Origin: Mycolicibacterium rhodesiae
Lineage (GTDB): Bacteria > Actinomycetota > Actinomycetes > Mycobacteriales > Mycobacteriaceae
DNA: 64,000 nt
Reading direction: 5' to 3'
Assembly (NCBI RefSeq): GCF_002086695.1
Contig: NZ_MVIH01000003.1
Location: 310,001 to 374,000 of the forward strand
Part shown: one piece after another, positions 1 to 9,227 of the stretch
Numbering within the stretch: position 1 is the stretch's first letter
How the letters are laid out: each line of letters starts with the position of its first letter
Notes under the pieces: model-generated
Databases searched by the model: none
Seen by the model: only the letters and a program-made list of their open reading frames with translations
What the model was told of the DNA's origin: nothing
Translations under genes and position numbers: made by a program

Positions 1-1
1 G

Positions 2-541
2 GGTGCCGAGCCGCTTCCCGACCTTGACAGCGTTGACGTGGATTCGGTTGTCAGCGAAGCGATTTCGCGGCACAAGGTAGCCGCTGACAATGCCGACATC
101 TCGGTGACAACCGACGCGCCGAGTGGGTTCCGGGTGTTGGGCGACCAGTCGCTGTTGGTCACCGCACTGGCCAACCTGATCTCCAATGCGATCGCCTACT
201 CACCGGACGGATCGAAGGTGTCGATCAGTCGCCGCCGTCGCGGCGACAACATCGAGATCGCCGTCACCGACCGGGGTATCGGGATCGCCCGCGCCGATCA
301 GGAGCGGGTGTTCGAACGCTTCTTCCGGGTCGATAAGGCCCGCTCGCGGGCCACCGGCGGAACCGGCCTCGGGCTGGCCATCGTCAAACACGTGGCGGCC
401 AATCACAACGGCAGCATCCGGCTGTGGAGCCAGCCGGGCACCGGCTCGACGTTCACCCTGTCCATTCCCGCCTATCCACATACCGATGACGACGAACCGG
501 CCGACCTGTCGGCCATTGACGAGGAGGCACTACGCCAATGA
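2..541 (+). CDS. senX3: Sensor histidine kinase SenX3, 3' part only
   Basis: This is the C-terminal catalytic half of a membrane sensor kinase whose start lies before the window. The HATPase_c domain is complete: N-box [14 protein letters not shown]1 box DRGIGIA, F-box VFERFF and G2 box [12 protein letters not shown], ending in an acidic tail. The phospho-accepting histidine and sensor region are not in view. The stop overlaps the regX3 start by 4 nt (ATGA), so the pair is translationally coupled. SenX3-RegX3 is known in mycobacteria as the phosphate-starvation system. Assignment rests on the kinase boxes plus the adjacent RegX3. The M. tuberculosis locus carries MIRU-type repeats between the two genes, and none are present here. 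Confidence 0.93.
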   Translation, partial: GAEPLPDLDSVDVDSVVSEAISRHKVAADNADISVTTDAPSGFRVLGDQSLLVTALANLISNAIAYSPDGSKVSISRRRRGDNIEIAVTDRGIGIARADQERVFERFFRVDKARSRATGGTGLGLAIVKHVAANHNGSIRLWSQPGTGSTFTLSIPAYPHTDDDEPADLSAIDEEALRQ

Positions 542-1224
542 CCAACGTGTTGATCGTGGAGGACGAAGAATCGCTGGCCGACCCGCTGGCTTTCCTGCTG
601 CGCAAGGAAGGGTTCGAGGCCACCGTGGTCGGCGACGGCCCGTCCGCGCTGGCCGAATTCGACCGGTCGGGGGCCGACATCGTGCTGCTCGATCTGATGC
701 TGCCGGGCATGACCGGCACCGATGTGTGTAAGCAGCTGCGGGCCCGCTCCAGCGTGCCGGTGATCATGGTGACCGCGCGCGACAGCGAGATCGACAAGGT
801 CGTCGGCCTGGAACTTGGCGCCGACGATTACGTGACCAAGCCGTACTCGGCCCGCGAACTGATCGCCCGCATCCGGGCGGTGCTGCGCCGCGGCAGCGAC
901 ACCGAGGATTCCGGCATCGGCGATGCGATCCTGGAGGCCGGCCCGGTCCGGATGGATGTCGAACGCCACGTCGTGACCGTCGCCGGCGAACCGATCACCT
1001 TGCCGCTCAAGGAATTCGACCTTCTCGAGTACCTGATGCGTAACAGCGGACGGGTCCTCACCCGCGGTCAGCTGATCGACCGGGTCTGGGGTGCGGACTA
1101 CGTGGGGGATACCAAGACCCTCGACGTCCACGTCAAGCGTCTGCGCTCGAAGATCGAAGGCGACCCCGCCAACCCGGTGCATCTGGTCACCGTGCGCGGT
1201 TTGGGCTACAAGCTGGAAGGCTAG
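538..1224 (+). CDS. regX3: Phosphate-response regulator RegX3 (OmpR family)
   Basis: DNA-binding response regulator of 228 aa. Receiver domain at about residues 1-115, with acidic pair E8/D9, phospho-acceptor D52 in [11 protein letters not shown] and the conserved Lys in YVTKPYS. The winged-helix domain follows (about 130-228), ending in the typical [11 protein letters not shown] and [12 protein letters not shown] strands. It is phosphorylated by SenX3, encoded immediately upstream with a 4-nt overlap, and in mycobacteria activates phosphate-uptake genes. Length and sequence are normal for RegX3. PitA, a phosphate transporter, is encoded much further along the same window. Confidence 0.96.
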   Translation: MTNVLIVEDEESLADPLAFLLRKEGFEATVVGDGPSALAEFDRSGADIVLLDLMLPGMTGTDVCKQLRARSSVPVIMVTARDSEIDKVVGLELGADDYVTKPYSARELIARIRAVLRRGSDTEDSGIGDAILEAGPVRMDVERHVVTVAGEPITLPLKEFDLLEYLMRNSGRVLTRGQLIDRVWGADYVGDTKTLDVHVKRLRSKIEGDPANPVHLVTVRGLGYKLEG

Positions 1225-1241
1225 TTGCCGGGCGGGTGGGC

Positions 1242-2789
1242 CTAGTAGGCCCCTTCGCCGCTCAGGACGGTCTTGATGGTCTTGGCGATGATTACCAGAT
1301 CGCGGATGGGCGACCAGTTTTCGATGTAACTGAGATCGAGGCGGACGGCATCCTCGAGCGGAAGGTCCGACCGTCCGCTGACCTGCCAGAGCCCGGTCAG
1401 GCCGGGCTTCACCGTCAGGCGCCTACGGACCAGGTCGTCGTATGAGTCGACCTCGCGGCGCACCTGCGGGCGCGGCCCCACCACGCTCATATCGCCGCGC
1501 AGCACGTTGATGAACTGCGGAAGTTCATCGATGCTGTATTTGCGAATGACCTTGCCCACCTGGGTGATCCGCGGGTCGTTCTTGTCTTTCCAGAACACCG
1601 GGTCGCCACCGGCGGCGGCGATCATCGCCGGCGCTTCTGTGTCTGCGCCGTCGACCATGCTGCGGAACTTCAGCATCTTGAATGTGGTGCCCTTGAATCC
1701 GATTCGCTCGGAGGCGTAGAACACCGGCCCGGGTCCGGACAGTCGCACCGCCAGCGCGGCGAGTAAGAACACCGGCGCCATGACCGCCATCGCGGCCAGG
1801 GTGAACACGACGTCGAACAACCGCTTGGCCGCAGAGTTGGCGCCGTCGTACTGCGGCTTGGTCACTTCGAACATCGCCATGCCGGCGACGGGTCGGCTGT
1901 GCAGCCGATCTTCGGCGATATCCACCAGTCCGGGGGCGATCATCAGGTCTACACCCAGCGAGTCGAGTTCCCAGATCAGCCGGCGGATCTCGGTCGGATG
2001 CAGATGATCGGTGGCGGCCAGTGCGACGGTGTGGGCATCCGTGCGGCGGACGGCGTCGGCAATGGCCTGGTCGATGCCCACGATCGGGATGTGGTGTCCG
2101 TCGACCTCGATGCCGTCGTCTTGCCGGATTGGTCCGGTGGGTGTGCAGATGCCCACGACGCGGTAACCGGCGCCGGGATCTCGCACGAAGTTGGTGGCAA
2201 CGTCGGTAGCGGTCCGCGCGCTGCCCACGACGAGCACGGAGATCTGGTGCTCGGCGCGGCGTAGTTCGGCGGCTGCCACCCGGCGCCAGCACATCCGTCC
2301 GGTCAGGAGGCCGAGCAGGCCGACCACGAAGGCGATCCCGAGATAGGTTCGCGACACGTCGACGTCAAGGAGCAGGGCACCGATCGCGATCAGTCCGAAA
2401 AGCTGGAGTGTGGCGAGGATGACGCTCATGTACTCGCCGACGTCGCGGCCCACCACCCGGCGGGCGCGGTATCCGGTGAGGCCCAGCGCGGCCATCCACA
2501 ACGCGGCCAGGGCGGCTGAGCCGACGGCGTAGGTCAGCAGGGCCGTGGGATCGCCGGCGAACACCGTCACGGTCGCGACGGCCGAAGCCAGGCAAATGAC
2601 GATGGCGTCAGTCAAGATCAGTCGCTTGGAGTGGCGGAAGCGCCGGGTCTCGCGCCGCGAGGCCTGCGCCTGCTGCCAGAGCGGCGGGATGCTGCTCTCG
2701 TCAAATAACGCTGAGGTAGAGATTTGGCGAAGATTATTTGGGCAGTTGTTACCGACTGATATCTGATTATCAGACTGTTCAGCCAACAC
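1242..2789 (-). CDS. Exopolysaccharide polyprenyl glycosylphosphotransferase (WcaJ/WbaP type)
   Basis: Priming transferase that moves a sugar-1-phosphate onto undecaprenyl phosphate at the inner membrane to start polysaccharide synthesis. The N-terminal half has several membrane helices (about residues 55-165), then a CoA-binding-like cytoplasmic domain (VLVVGSARTATDVA). The C-terminal catalytic domain begins near KRLFDVVFTLAAM and holds the family signatures KMLKFRSMV, RITQVGKVIRKYSIDELPQFINVL, GDMSVVGPRP and KPGLTGLWQVSGR. The GTG start used is the first available; the true start may lie a little downstream. No other polysaccharide genes adjoin it. It occupies the place of Rv0492c-Rv0494 in M. 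tuberculosis and has an AT-rich 5' flank, so transfer into the locus is likely. Confidence 0.88.
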   Translation of the reverse strand: MLAEQSDNQISVGNNCPNNLRQISTSALFDESSIPPLWQQAQASRRETRRFRHSKRLILTDAIVICLASAVATVTVFAGDPTALLTYAVGSAALAALWMAALGLTGYRARRVVGRDVGEYMSVILATLQLFGLIAIGALLLDVDVSRTYLGIAFVVGLLGLLTGRMCWRRVAAAELRRAEHQISVLVVGSARTATDVATNFVRDPGAGYRVVGICTPTGPIRQDDGIEVDGHHIPIVGIDQAIADAVRRTDAHTVALAATDHLHPTEIRRLIWELDSLGVDLMIAPGLVDIAEDRLHSRPVAGMAMFEVTKPQYDGANSAAKRLFDVVFTLAAMAVMAPVFLLAALAVRLSGPGPVFYASERIGFKGTTFKMLKFRSMVDGADTEAPAMIAAAGGDPVFWKDKNDPRITQVGKVIRKYSIDELPQFINVLRGDMSVVGPRPQVRREVDSYDDLVRRRLTVKPGLTGLWQVSGRSDLPLEDAVRLDLSYIENWSPIRDLVIIAKTIKTVLSGEGAY

Positions 2790-2971
2790 AGCGAAGATCC
2801 GCTCCCATAGTCACCGAACTGCTATTAACTGCACCGTAACTCTACTTAGGGCGCAAGGCAACCTTGGAGACCCATGACGAAGATCACGAGTTTTGTGCAG
2901 AGTGGTGCAGAACTAGCAAATAACGCTTCTACTACACGGCGTGGTCGGAACGCCGGGGCTGTAGATCTGCG

Positions 2972-3748
2972 CTACTGCGCGGCGCGAGTGGCCGGATGGA
3001 TGGCGATCAGGGGGAAGCCGCTACGGCGCCGGCACATCGCCGCCAACTCCGAGTACGCCTTCGCGCCGAGCAACTCGGTCAATTCCGGGGCGTAGGACTG
3101 CCACACCTGCTTGGCGCCGACGTGGGCGCCCGGGTCACCGGTGCAGTACCAGTGCAGGTCGGCCCCACCTTCACCCCAGCCGCGGCGGTCGTATTCGGTG
3201 ATCGTGGATTTCAGGATCTCCGAACCGTCCGGCCGGGTGATCCACTCCTGGACGCGCCGGATGGGGAGCTGCCAACACACCTCAGGCTTCATGGTCAGCG
3301 GCTCGACCCCGAGCTTGAGCGCCTTGGTGTGCAGCGCGCAGCCGATGCCAGTCGGGAAACCCGGCCGGTTGAGGAAGATGCAGGCGCCCTTGTATTTGCG
3401 GGTGCGCAGGCTCGGTTTGTCGTCGAACTCGTCCATCTCGAGGTAGCCCTTGCGGCCCAGTCCCTTGTCCCGGAACTGCCAATCCTCGTCGGTCAGGTGC
3501 TTGACGGCGTCGTCGAGGTTGGCGCGGTCGTCGTCGTCGGACAGGAAAGCCCCGTGCGAACAGCAACCGTCGTCCGGGCGGCCCTCGACGGTGCCCTTGC
3601 AGGCCGGCGTGCCGAACACGCACGTCCAATTCGACAGCAGCCAAGTCAAATCCGCGGCGATCAGATGTTCCGGATTGTCCGGGTCGTAGAACTCCACCCA
3701 CTCGCGGGGGAAGTCCAGGTCGACTTCGTGCACGTGCGCATCTGTCAC
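2972..3748 (-). CDS. Conserved actinobacterial protein, Rv0495c-like
   Basis: Soluble 258-aa protein. Function is unknown to me, but it is strongly conserved in this position (Rv0495c in M. tuberculosis, from memory). It is Cys-rich in the first third: [22 protein letters not shown], then [18 protein letters not shown] and EVCWQLP. The cysteine spacing resembles proteins that bind a metal or Fe-S cluster (the YkgJ/DUF3109 sort of arrangement), which is inference. I chose the GTG start giving [14 protein letters not shown] because the longer form would run into the start of the divergent ppx-like gene. The gene is monocistronic. Confidence 0.82.
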   Translation of the reverse strand: MTDAHVHEVDLDFPREWVEFYDPDNPEHLIAADLTWLLSNWTCVFGTPACKGTVEGRPDDGCCSHGAFLSDDDDRANLDDAVKHLTDEDWQFRDKGLGRKGYLEMDEFDDKPSLRTRKYKGACIFLNRPGFPTGIGCALHTKALKLGVEPLTMKPEVCWQLPIRRVQEWITRPDGSEILKSTITEYDRRGWGEGGADLHWYCTGDPGAHVGAKQVWQSYAPELTELLGAKAYSELAAMCRRRSGFPLIAIHPATRAAQ

Positions 3749-3844
3749 AGCGCCCAACCGTAGTCCAAGTGCGCGCCACCTTCGCGCTGGCATTTGCCCC
3801 ATGTCGCAGGTGCCGCGCAGGGAACGCAGGCTAGTTTTGTTCAC

Positions 3845-4858
3845 GTGCGATTAGGCGTGCTCGACGTGGGCAGCAACACAGTTCATCTACTGGTGGTCGA
3901 TGCCCACCGCGGCGGCCATCCGACTCCGATGAGCTCGACCAAAGCCGCGCTGCGGCTCGCGGAGGCGATCGACGACTCGGGCAAGCTGACCCGCCGGGGC
4001 GCCGACAAGCTGATCGAGACGATCGACGAATTCGCCAAGATCGCGGCCAGCTCGGGCTGCGCCGACTTGATGGCCTTCGCCACCTCGGCGGTGCGGGACG
4101 CCAAGAACTCCGAGGACGTCCTGGCGCGCGTGCTCGCCGAGACCGGGGTGAACCTGCAGGTCCTGTCCGGTTCGAACGAGTCGCGCCTGACGTTCCTGGC
4201 GGTGCGCCGCTGGTACGGCTGGAGCGCGGGCCGCATCATCAACCTCGACATCGGCGGCGGCTCACTGGAGCTGTCCAACGGCGTCGACGAGGCGCCCGAG
4301 GTGGCGCTGTCCCTGCCGTTGGGCGCAGGCCGGCTCACTCGCGAATGGCTCCCGGACGACCCGCCGGGCCGCCGCCGCGTCGCGATGCTGCGCGATTGGC
4401 TCGACAATGAGCTGGCCGAGGCCAGTGCATTCGTCCTGGACGCCGGCCTCCCCGACCTCGCGGTCGCGACGTCGAAGACCTTCCGGTCGCTGGCGCGACT
4501 CACCGGCGCCGCCCCGTCAGGTGCCGGCCCGAGGGTCAAACGAACGCTGACCCTCAACGGCCTGAGGCAGCTCATATCTTTCATCTCTAGGATGACCACG
4601 ACAGATCGTGCCGAGTTGGAGGGAGTCAGTGCCGAGCGGGCGCCACAGATAGTGGCCGGTGCTCTGGTGGCGGAGGCGAGCATGCGAGCACTGTCATTGG
4701 AATCCGTGGACATCTGCCCGTGGGCGCTGCGCGAGGGTCTCATCCTGCGCCGACTCGACAGTGAAGCTGACGGAACTGCCCTGGTGGAAACCGCCGTGGG
4801 GGATGCTGGAAGCAAGAATTTTGATCGGTCGACTGCCCGATCGAGAGGCACACGATGA
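3845..4858 (+). CDS. Ppx/GppA family exopolyphosphatase-like protein
   Basis: Member of the ASKHA phosphatase family that degrades polyphosphate or pppGpp. The N-terminal [16 protein letters not shown] is the phosphate-1 loop and [11 protein letters not shown] the phosphate-2 loop; [10 protein letters not shown] and the catalytic-region Glu in [16 protein letters not shown] are also present. At 337 aa it is the short, two-lobe form without the C-terminal HD-like domains, as in mycobacterial Ppx1 (Rv0496). The GTG start beginning VRLGVLDVG matches the family. An upstream TTG would add 17 residues that look non-homologous. Its stop overlaps the next gene by 4 nt. Mycobacterial homologues are described as short-chain exopolyphosphatases. 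Confidence 0.9.
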   Translation: MRLGVLDVGSNTVHLLVVDAHRGGHPTPMSSTKAALRLAEAIDDSGKLTRRGADKLIETIDEFAKIAASSGCADLMAFATSAVRDAKNSEDVLARVLAETGVNLQVLSGSNESRLTFLAVRRWYGWSAGRIINLDIGGGSLELSNGVDEAPEVALSLPLGAGRLTREWLPDDPPGRRRVAMLRDWLDNELAEASAFVLDAGLPDLAVATSKTFRSLARLTGAAPSGAGPRVKRTLTLNGLRQLISFISRMTTTDRAELEGVSAERAPQIVAGALVAEASMRALSLESVDICPWALREGLILRRLDSEADGTALVETAVGDAGSKNFDRSTARSRGTR

Positions 4859-5841
4859 CAGCACCAGATGACAGCGAGAACAGCCGGCCCATCTCGGTGG
4901 CCGAGCTGCTCGCCAAGAATGGAACGATCGGCTCACCGCCGGTCGGGGGGCGCCGCCGTCGTCGCCGCGGCAACAGTGACGCCGTGACTGTCGCCGAACT
5001 GACCGGCGAGATCCCGATTTTTCGGACCGGCGAGATGCCCGTCGTGCGTGCGGACGAGGTCGCCGAGGAGCCGGCCGAGCAGGAGCCGCCCGCCCAGGGG
5101 ACCGCCGCCACCAACGGGGCGGCCGCCGCCACCGAGGTGGTCGACGACGAGGCAGACAAACACCACGAGGAACACGAGGACGAAGCGCCGGAGCGCCCGT
5201 TCGACGGACCGCCACCGCGCTCGGACAGCCCACTGCCGCGGCGCGAGCCGGGCCCGGAACGCGCGTATGACCCGCGCCCGCTGCGCCGGCCCGAACCGGC
5301 CCCGGCCGACGAATCGGACTCCGACGCCGAGCAGATGGCGTTCGACCCGGTCGATGAGGCGGCGCCCGTCCTCGACCTGACCGCTGAGGAACAGGTCGAC
5401 GAGGCCGCCGAGCTGCAGTCCTATCTGCGGTCCTCCGCCGGTGCTTTGTTCAGCGGCCAGACCGTCGCCGACGACCTCGCCCGCCGCGGTGTGGCCGTCG
5501 ACGAACTCGACGGCGACGCGGCGGAAGACCTCGACGCCCAGGCGGACCACGCCGAGGACCACCCGCGCGAGGGCAAGCTCACCGCACTCTGGCGTGGGCT
5601 GCTGGTGGCCGGGCAGTCGATCCTCGCCGTCGCGTTCGGGGCCGGGCTGTTCATCGCGTTCGACCAGCTGTGGCGGTGGAACAACATCGTCGCGCTGGTG
5701 CTTTCGGTGTTGGTCATCCTCGGCTTGGTGGTGGCCGTCCGAATCGTCCGTAAAACCGAGGACATCGCCAGCACGCTGATCGCCGTGGCGGTCGGTGCGC
5801 TGGTGACGCTCGGCCCGCTGGCGCTGCTGCAATCGACCTGA
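4855..5841 (+). CDS. Conserved membrane protein with acidic Pro-rich cytoplasmic domain (Rv0497-like)
   Basis: 328-aa protein. The first 230 residues look disordered: an early Arg cluster (RRRRRGN), then long Glu/Asp/Pro/Ala-rich stretches. The last 90 residues form about three hydrophobic helices (LWRGLLVAGQSILAVAFGAG, NNIVALVLSVLVILGLVV, STLIAVAVGALVTLGPLALL). The layout predicts a long cytoplasmic tail on a membrane anchor. I know of no biochemical function. It starts inside the ppx-like stop (ATGA) and is followed 7 nt later by the TIM-barrel gene, so the three are probably one operon. The position matches Rv0497. Confidence 0.88.
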   Translation: MTAPDDSENSRPISVAELLAKNGTIGSPPVGGRRRRRRGNSDAVTVAELTGEIPIFRTGEMPVVRADEVAEEPAEQEPPAQGTAATNGAAAATEVVDDEADKHHEEHEDEAPERPFDGPPPRSDSPLPRREPGPERAYDPRPLRRPEPAPADESDSDAEQMAFDPVDEAAPVLDLTAEEQVDEAAELQSYLRSSAGALFSGQTVADDLARRGVAVDELDGDAAEDLDAQADHAEDHPREGKLTALWRGLLVAGQSILAVAFGAGLFIAFDQLWRWNNIVALVLSVLVILGLVVAVRIVRKTEDIASTLIAVAVGALVTLGPLALLQST

Positions 5842-5848
5842 TTCGTCA

Positions 5849-6694
5849 GTGCGCCCAGCCATCAAGGTCGGTCTGTCGACGGCCTCGGTCTATCCGCTGA
5901 GGACCGAGGCCGCATTCGAGTACGCGGCCGAATTGGGTTACGACGGAGTCGAACTCATGGTGTGGGCCGAAACCGTGAGCCAAGACATCGGCGCCATCGC
6001 CACGCTGTCCCGGCGGTACAACGTGCCGGTGTTGTCGGTGCACGCGCCGTGCCTGCTGATCTCCCAGCGGGTGTGGGGCGCCAATCCCATCCCGAAGCTG
6101 ACCCGCAGCGTGCAGGCCGCCGAGCGACTCGGTGCGCAGACCGTCGTGGTCCATCCGCCGTTCCGATGGCAGCGTCGCTACGCCGAGGGTTTCAGCGAGC
6201 AGGTCGCCGAGTTGGAAAGTCGCAGTGACGTTCTCGTTGCAGTGGAGAACATGTTTCCGTTCCGTGCCGACAGGTTCTTCGGTTCCGGCGACCCGTCGAT
6301 CGAGCGCATGCGCAAGCGCGGCGGCCGTCCCGGGGTGGGCATTTCGGCGTTCGCGCCCTCGTACGACCCGCTGGACGGCAATCACGCCCACTACACGCTG
6401 GACCTGTCCCACACCGCGACAGCGGGCACCGACGCCCTGGAGATGGCCGACCGGATGGGTGAGGGTCTGGTGCACCTGCATCTCTGTGACGGCAACGGTG
6501 CCTCCACCGACGAACACCTGGTGCCCGGCCGGGGAACTCAGCCGACCGCCGAGGTGTGCCAGATGCTGGCCGCGAGCGACTTCACCGGGCATGTGATCCT
6601 GGAGGTCACCACCTCGGGTGCGCGTACCAAGGCCGAGCGCGAAGCGCTGCTGGTCGAATCGCTGCAGTTCGCGCGCACCCACCTGCTGCGGTGA
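5849..6694 (+). CDS. Sugar phosphate isomerase/epimerase family protein (Rv0498-like)
   Basis: 281-aa TIM-barrel of the xylose isomerase-like/AP endonuclease 2 family. Metal-ligand type motifs are spread through the barrel: YDGVELMVWAE, VLSVHAPC, TVVVHPPFRWQ, VAVENMF, YTLDLSHTAT, LVHLHLCDGNG and VILEVTTSG. These supply the Glu/His/Asp residues typical of divalent-metal isomerases. The substrate cannot be told from sequence. GTG start 7 nt after the upstream membrane-protein gene, consistent with an operon. Confidence 0.88.
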   Translation: MRPAIKVGLSTASVYPLRTEAAFEYAAELGYDGVELMVWAETVSQDIGAIATLSRRYNVPVLSVHAPCLLISQRVWGANPIPKLTRSVQAAERLGAQTVVVHPPFRWQRRYAEGFSEQVAELESRSDVLVAVENMFPFRADRFFGSGDPSIERMRKRGGRPGVGISAFAPSYDPLDGNHAHYTLDLSHTATAGTDALEMADRMGEGLVHLHLCDGNGASTDEHLVPGRGTQPTAEVCQMLAASDFTGHVILEVTTSGARTKAEREALLVESLQFARTHLLR

Positions 6695-6734
6695 GTGCCG
6701 CGGCGCGCGGAATTGTTGTGTGAGAAAGGCATTG

Positions 6735-7532
6735 ATGCACCCCCGGTTCGCCGACGCGATGAAGTTGACCCCTGCCGAGGATGGCTTTGAGGCAAACCTC
6801 AACGAGCACTGGACAATTGGACCCAAGATCCACGGCGGCGTGATGTTGGCCCTGTGCGCCAATGCTGCTAGAGCGGCCTACGAGCAGGAAGGCTTTGAAC
6901 CGGTTGCCGTATCGGCGGACTTCCTGTCGGCGCCGGACCCCGGTTCGGTGCAGCTCGTCACAAGTGTGCAGAAGCGTGGCCGCCGAATCGGTTTGGTCGA
7001 TGTGGCCCTCACCCAGGGTGGGCGCACGTGCGTGCGCAGCGTCGTCACCCTTGGCGATCCCGAACATCACGTCGAGCCCCTGCTGTCGGCCAATCCGGTG
7101 ACACCGCTGATGAGCGTCGAGCCGCCGGAGCACATCGAACCGATCGGTCCGGGCCATCCGGCGGCAGCGATCAACAATCTGGCGCGCGGTTGCGATATCC
7201 GCCCCGACCTGGACGAGACCCGCACCGAGTCCGGTGCGCCGGTGTTCAAGATCTGGGTGCGGCCCAAGGACGGGCCGGTGGACGTGTTGTTCGCGCTGAT
7301 GTGCGGCGACATCTCGGTGCCTGCCTGCTATGCGGTGGGCCGCCGCGGCTGGGCGCCGACCGTACAGATGACGGCGTATCTGCGGGGCCTGCCCGACCAG
7401 GGTTGGCTGCGGGTGGCGTGCACGACGACCCAGATCGGCCAGGACTGGTTCGACGAGGACCACACCGTGGTCGACAGCGCCGGGCGCATCATCGTGCAGA
7501 CTCGCCAGCTCGCACTGGTGCCCGCCCAGTGA
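6735..7532 (+). CDS. Acyl-CoA thioesterase-like double-hotdog protein (Rv0499-like)
   Basis: 265-aa protein matching the TesB-like acyl-CoA thioesterase domain. The N-terminal hotdog includes NEHWTIGPKIHGGVMLALCANAA and PVAVSADFLSAPDPGSVQL; the C-terminal hotdog includes FALMCGDISVPACYAVGRRGWAPTV and VDSAGRIIVQTRQLAL. The family hydrolyses or binds acyl-CoA thioesters; the substrate is unknown. The ATG start has an AGAAAGG ribosome site 5-6 nt upstream. Upstream in-frame starts lie inside the preceding gene and encode unrelated residues. Likely co-transcribed with the isomerase-like gene. Confidence 0.83.
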   Translation: MHPRFADAMKLTPAEDGFEANLNEHWTIGPKIHGGVMLALCANAARAAYEQEGFEPVAVSADFLSAPDPGSVQLVTSVQKRGRRIGLVDVALTQGGRTCVRSVVTLGDPEHHVEPLLSANPVTPLMSVEPPEHIEPIGPGHPAAAINNLARGCDIRPDLDETRTESGAPVFKIWVRPKDGPVDVLFALMCGDISVPACYAVGRRGWAPTVQMTAYLRGLPDQGWLRVACTTTQIGQDWFDEDHTVVDSAGRIIVQTRQLALVPAQ

Positions 7533-7672
7533 TGGCGGTGCGCTAACCGCCGCTGAAGCGAACGAGAGCGCGCCGAAAGCGTGGGGATCTCGGTCGGCCG
7601 CTCAGGCCAAATCATCGGCCTCCTCCTCGTGCCGCAGGCGGCCCGCATCGGTCGGCCGATAGGGTCTCCGGC

Positions 7673-8536
7673 ATGGCCAGAATCGCGATCATCGGCGGCG
7701 GCAGTATGGGCGAGGCGATCCTTGCGGGGCTGCTTCGGGCGGGCCGGCAGGTGAAGGACATCGTCGTCTCCGAGCGCATGCCGGAGCGTGCCCGCTTTCT
7801 GGGCGAGAAGTATTCGATCCAGCTGGCGTCGGTGTCGGAGGCAGTGGAGACCGCGACATTCGTCATCGTGGCGGTCAAGCCCGGTGATGCCGAGTCCGTC
7901 GTCGCCGAGATCGCGGAGTCCGCAGCGCGGGCCGAGAGCGACACCGTCGAGCAGGTGTTCGTCACCGTCGCCGCAGGGGTGACGATCGGCTTCTACGAAT
8001 CGCGACTGCCCGCGGGATCACCGGTGGTCCGGGTGATGCCCAACGCACCGGCTCTGGTCGGTGCGGGCGTCAGCGCCATGGCGCCGGGGCGGTTCGCCAC
8101 CGCTGAGCAGCTCGCTGACGTCGCGGCGGTGTTCCGCTGCGTCGGCGACGTGTTGACGGTCCCGGAGAGCCAGCTGGACGCCGTCACGGCCGTCTCCGGT
8201 TCGGGGCCCGCCTACTTCTTTCTGTTCGTCGAAGCATTGGTCGACGCGGCGGTCGCCAACGGGCTCGGGAGGGCCGTCGCCACGGACCTTGCCGTCCAGA
8301 CCATGGCCGGATCCGCGGCGATGCTGCTGGAACGCCTCGACAGCCAGCGTGCTGCTGGCGAAGACGTCGGCCTGGACACGTCGCCGGCTCGGCTGCGGGC
8401 GATGGTGACGTCGCCCGGCGGGACGACGGCCGCTGGCCTGCGGGAACTCGAGAACGGTGGGCTGCGGGCGGCCCTCGCAGCTGCCATCGATGCCGCAAAA
8501 ACCCGCTCTGAGCAGCTAGGAATTACATCAGAGTAG
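7673..8536 (+). CDS. proC: Pyrroline-5-carboxylate reductase
   Basis: Last step of proline synthesis: NAD(P)H-dependent reduction of 1-pyrroline-5-carboxylate in the cytoplasm. The Rossmann motif IIGGGSMGEAILAGLL is at residues 5-20. VRVMPNAPALVGAGVSAM and GSGPAYFFLFVEALVDAAV are typical, and the P5CR signature is complete in SPGGTTAAGLRELENGGLRAALAAAI. Length (287 aa) is normal. It stands alone after a 140-bp gap that contains two copies of TCGGTCGGCCG. It keeps its usual mycobacterial place before the HTH gene and bS22. Confidence 0.96.
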   Translation: MARIAIIGGGSMGEAILAGLLRAGRQVKDIVVSERMPERARFLGEKYSIQLASVSEAVETATFVIVAVKPGDAESVVAEIAESAARAESDTVEQVFVTVAAGVTIGFYESRLPAGSPVVRVMPNAPALVGAGVSAMAPGRFATAEQLADVAAVFRCVGDVLTVPESQLDAVTAVSGSGPAYFFLFVEALVDAAVANGLGRAVATDLAVQTMAGSAAMLLERLDSQRAAGEDVGLDTSPARLRAMVTSPGGTTAAGLRELENGGLRAALAAAIDAAKTRSEQLGITSE

Positions 8537-8675
8537 TTCAAAGAATTTCTGATGGATTGACCCACACCCGTCGCAGTAACCCCATCCGCCACGCTATTCT
8601 CCTCGTGTATGCACGGCTGGGTGCCAGCGGTGGGGAAGCCGCTGGAACTGCCCGTGCCTGACGGATTGGGTTGCG

Positions 8676-8936
8676 ATGACGTCTATGAACGGGCCATCAG
8701 CGCGGGATTCGGCTGGAAAATCGGCGCGTGATGCCGGCGCCGACAACCCGCCCGCCGCTCGAGCTCAATTTCTCACCGTCGCCGAGGTCGCCGCGCTGAT
8801 GCGCGTCAGCAAGATGACGGTCTACCGCCTTGTGCACAACGGCGAGCTGCCCGCGGTGCGGGTGGGCCGGTCGTTCCGGGTGCACGCCAAGGCCGTCCAC
8901 GATCTGCTGGAGACGTCGTACTTCGACGCGGGTTAG
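8676..8936 (+). CDS. Helix-turn-helix excisionase-family DNA-binding protein (Rv0500A-like)
   Basis: 86-aa protein with a MerR-like/excisionase HTH_17 domain: FLTVAEVAALMRVSKMTVYRLVHNGELPAVRVGRSFRVHAKAVHDLL. A disordered Ser/Ala-rich leader of about 30 residues precedes it. The domain is nearly identical to the M. tuberculosis homologue as I remember it. No mobile element lies nearby, so this is probably a chromosomal regulator and not a phage excisionase. Targets are unknown. The first ATG is used; the ribosome-binding site is weak, so a later start cannot be excluded. Confidence 0.9.
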   Translation: MTSMNGPSARDSAGKSARDAGADNPPAARAQFLTVAEVAALMRVSKMTVYRLVHNGELPAVRVGRSFRVHAKAVHDLLETSYFDAG

Positions 8937-9052
8937 CCAGCTCGTCGGCAACAGGTCGTTTTCCGTTCCGCATGCCTGCTTAGGTAGGGTGTTCGGGACA
9001 TAAGAAGCTTGCTCTTGTGCAGGCACTGCGAGGATTTAGGTAACGGATTTTC

Positions 9053-9154
9053 ATGGGTTCAGTCATCAAGAAGCGGCGTAAGCGCATGTCGAAGAAGAAG
9101 CACCGCAAGCTGCTGCGTCGTACCCGGGTCCAGCGCAGAAAACTCGGCAAGTAG
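9053..9154 (+). CDS. 30S ribosomal protein bS22 (33 aa)
   Basis: Very short, extremely basic protein beginning [19 protein letters not shown] and ending RRKLGK. It belongs to the AURKAIP1/COX24-type family, identified in M. smegmatis ribosome structures as bS22, bound in the small subunit near the decoding centre. In M. tuberculosis the same gene is Rv0500B. It lies between the HTH gene and an SDR gene, which is its conserved location. The upstream GAGGATTTAGGTAACGG stretch contains a weak ribosome site. It is easily missed because of its size. Confidence 0.93.
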
Positions 9155-9227
9155 TCGTCGCACCCGGCTGGCTCGGCCATCGTTGTCGAGCCGTGCCGGG
9201 TCTCGCGCAGGCCGATAGGCTGTCCTG

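Noticed and set aside
538..541. Search for MIRU-type repeats between senX3 and regX3
   Set aside because: The genes overlap by 4 nt, leaving no room for an intergenic repeat unit.
7560..7672. Two TCGGTCGGCCG copies before proC as a possible regulatory repeat
   Set aside because: Only an 11-bp match in GC-rich DNA, no symmetry and no promoter relation that I could defend.
8676..8936. Excisionase-like gene as evidence of a prophage or integrative element
   Set aside because: No integrase, attachment site or phage gene adjoins, and the gene is conserved in this place across mycobacteria.
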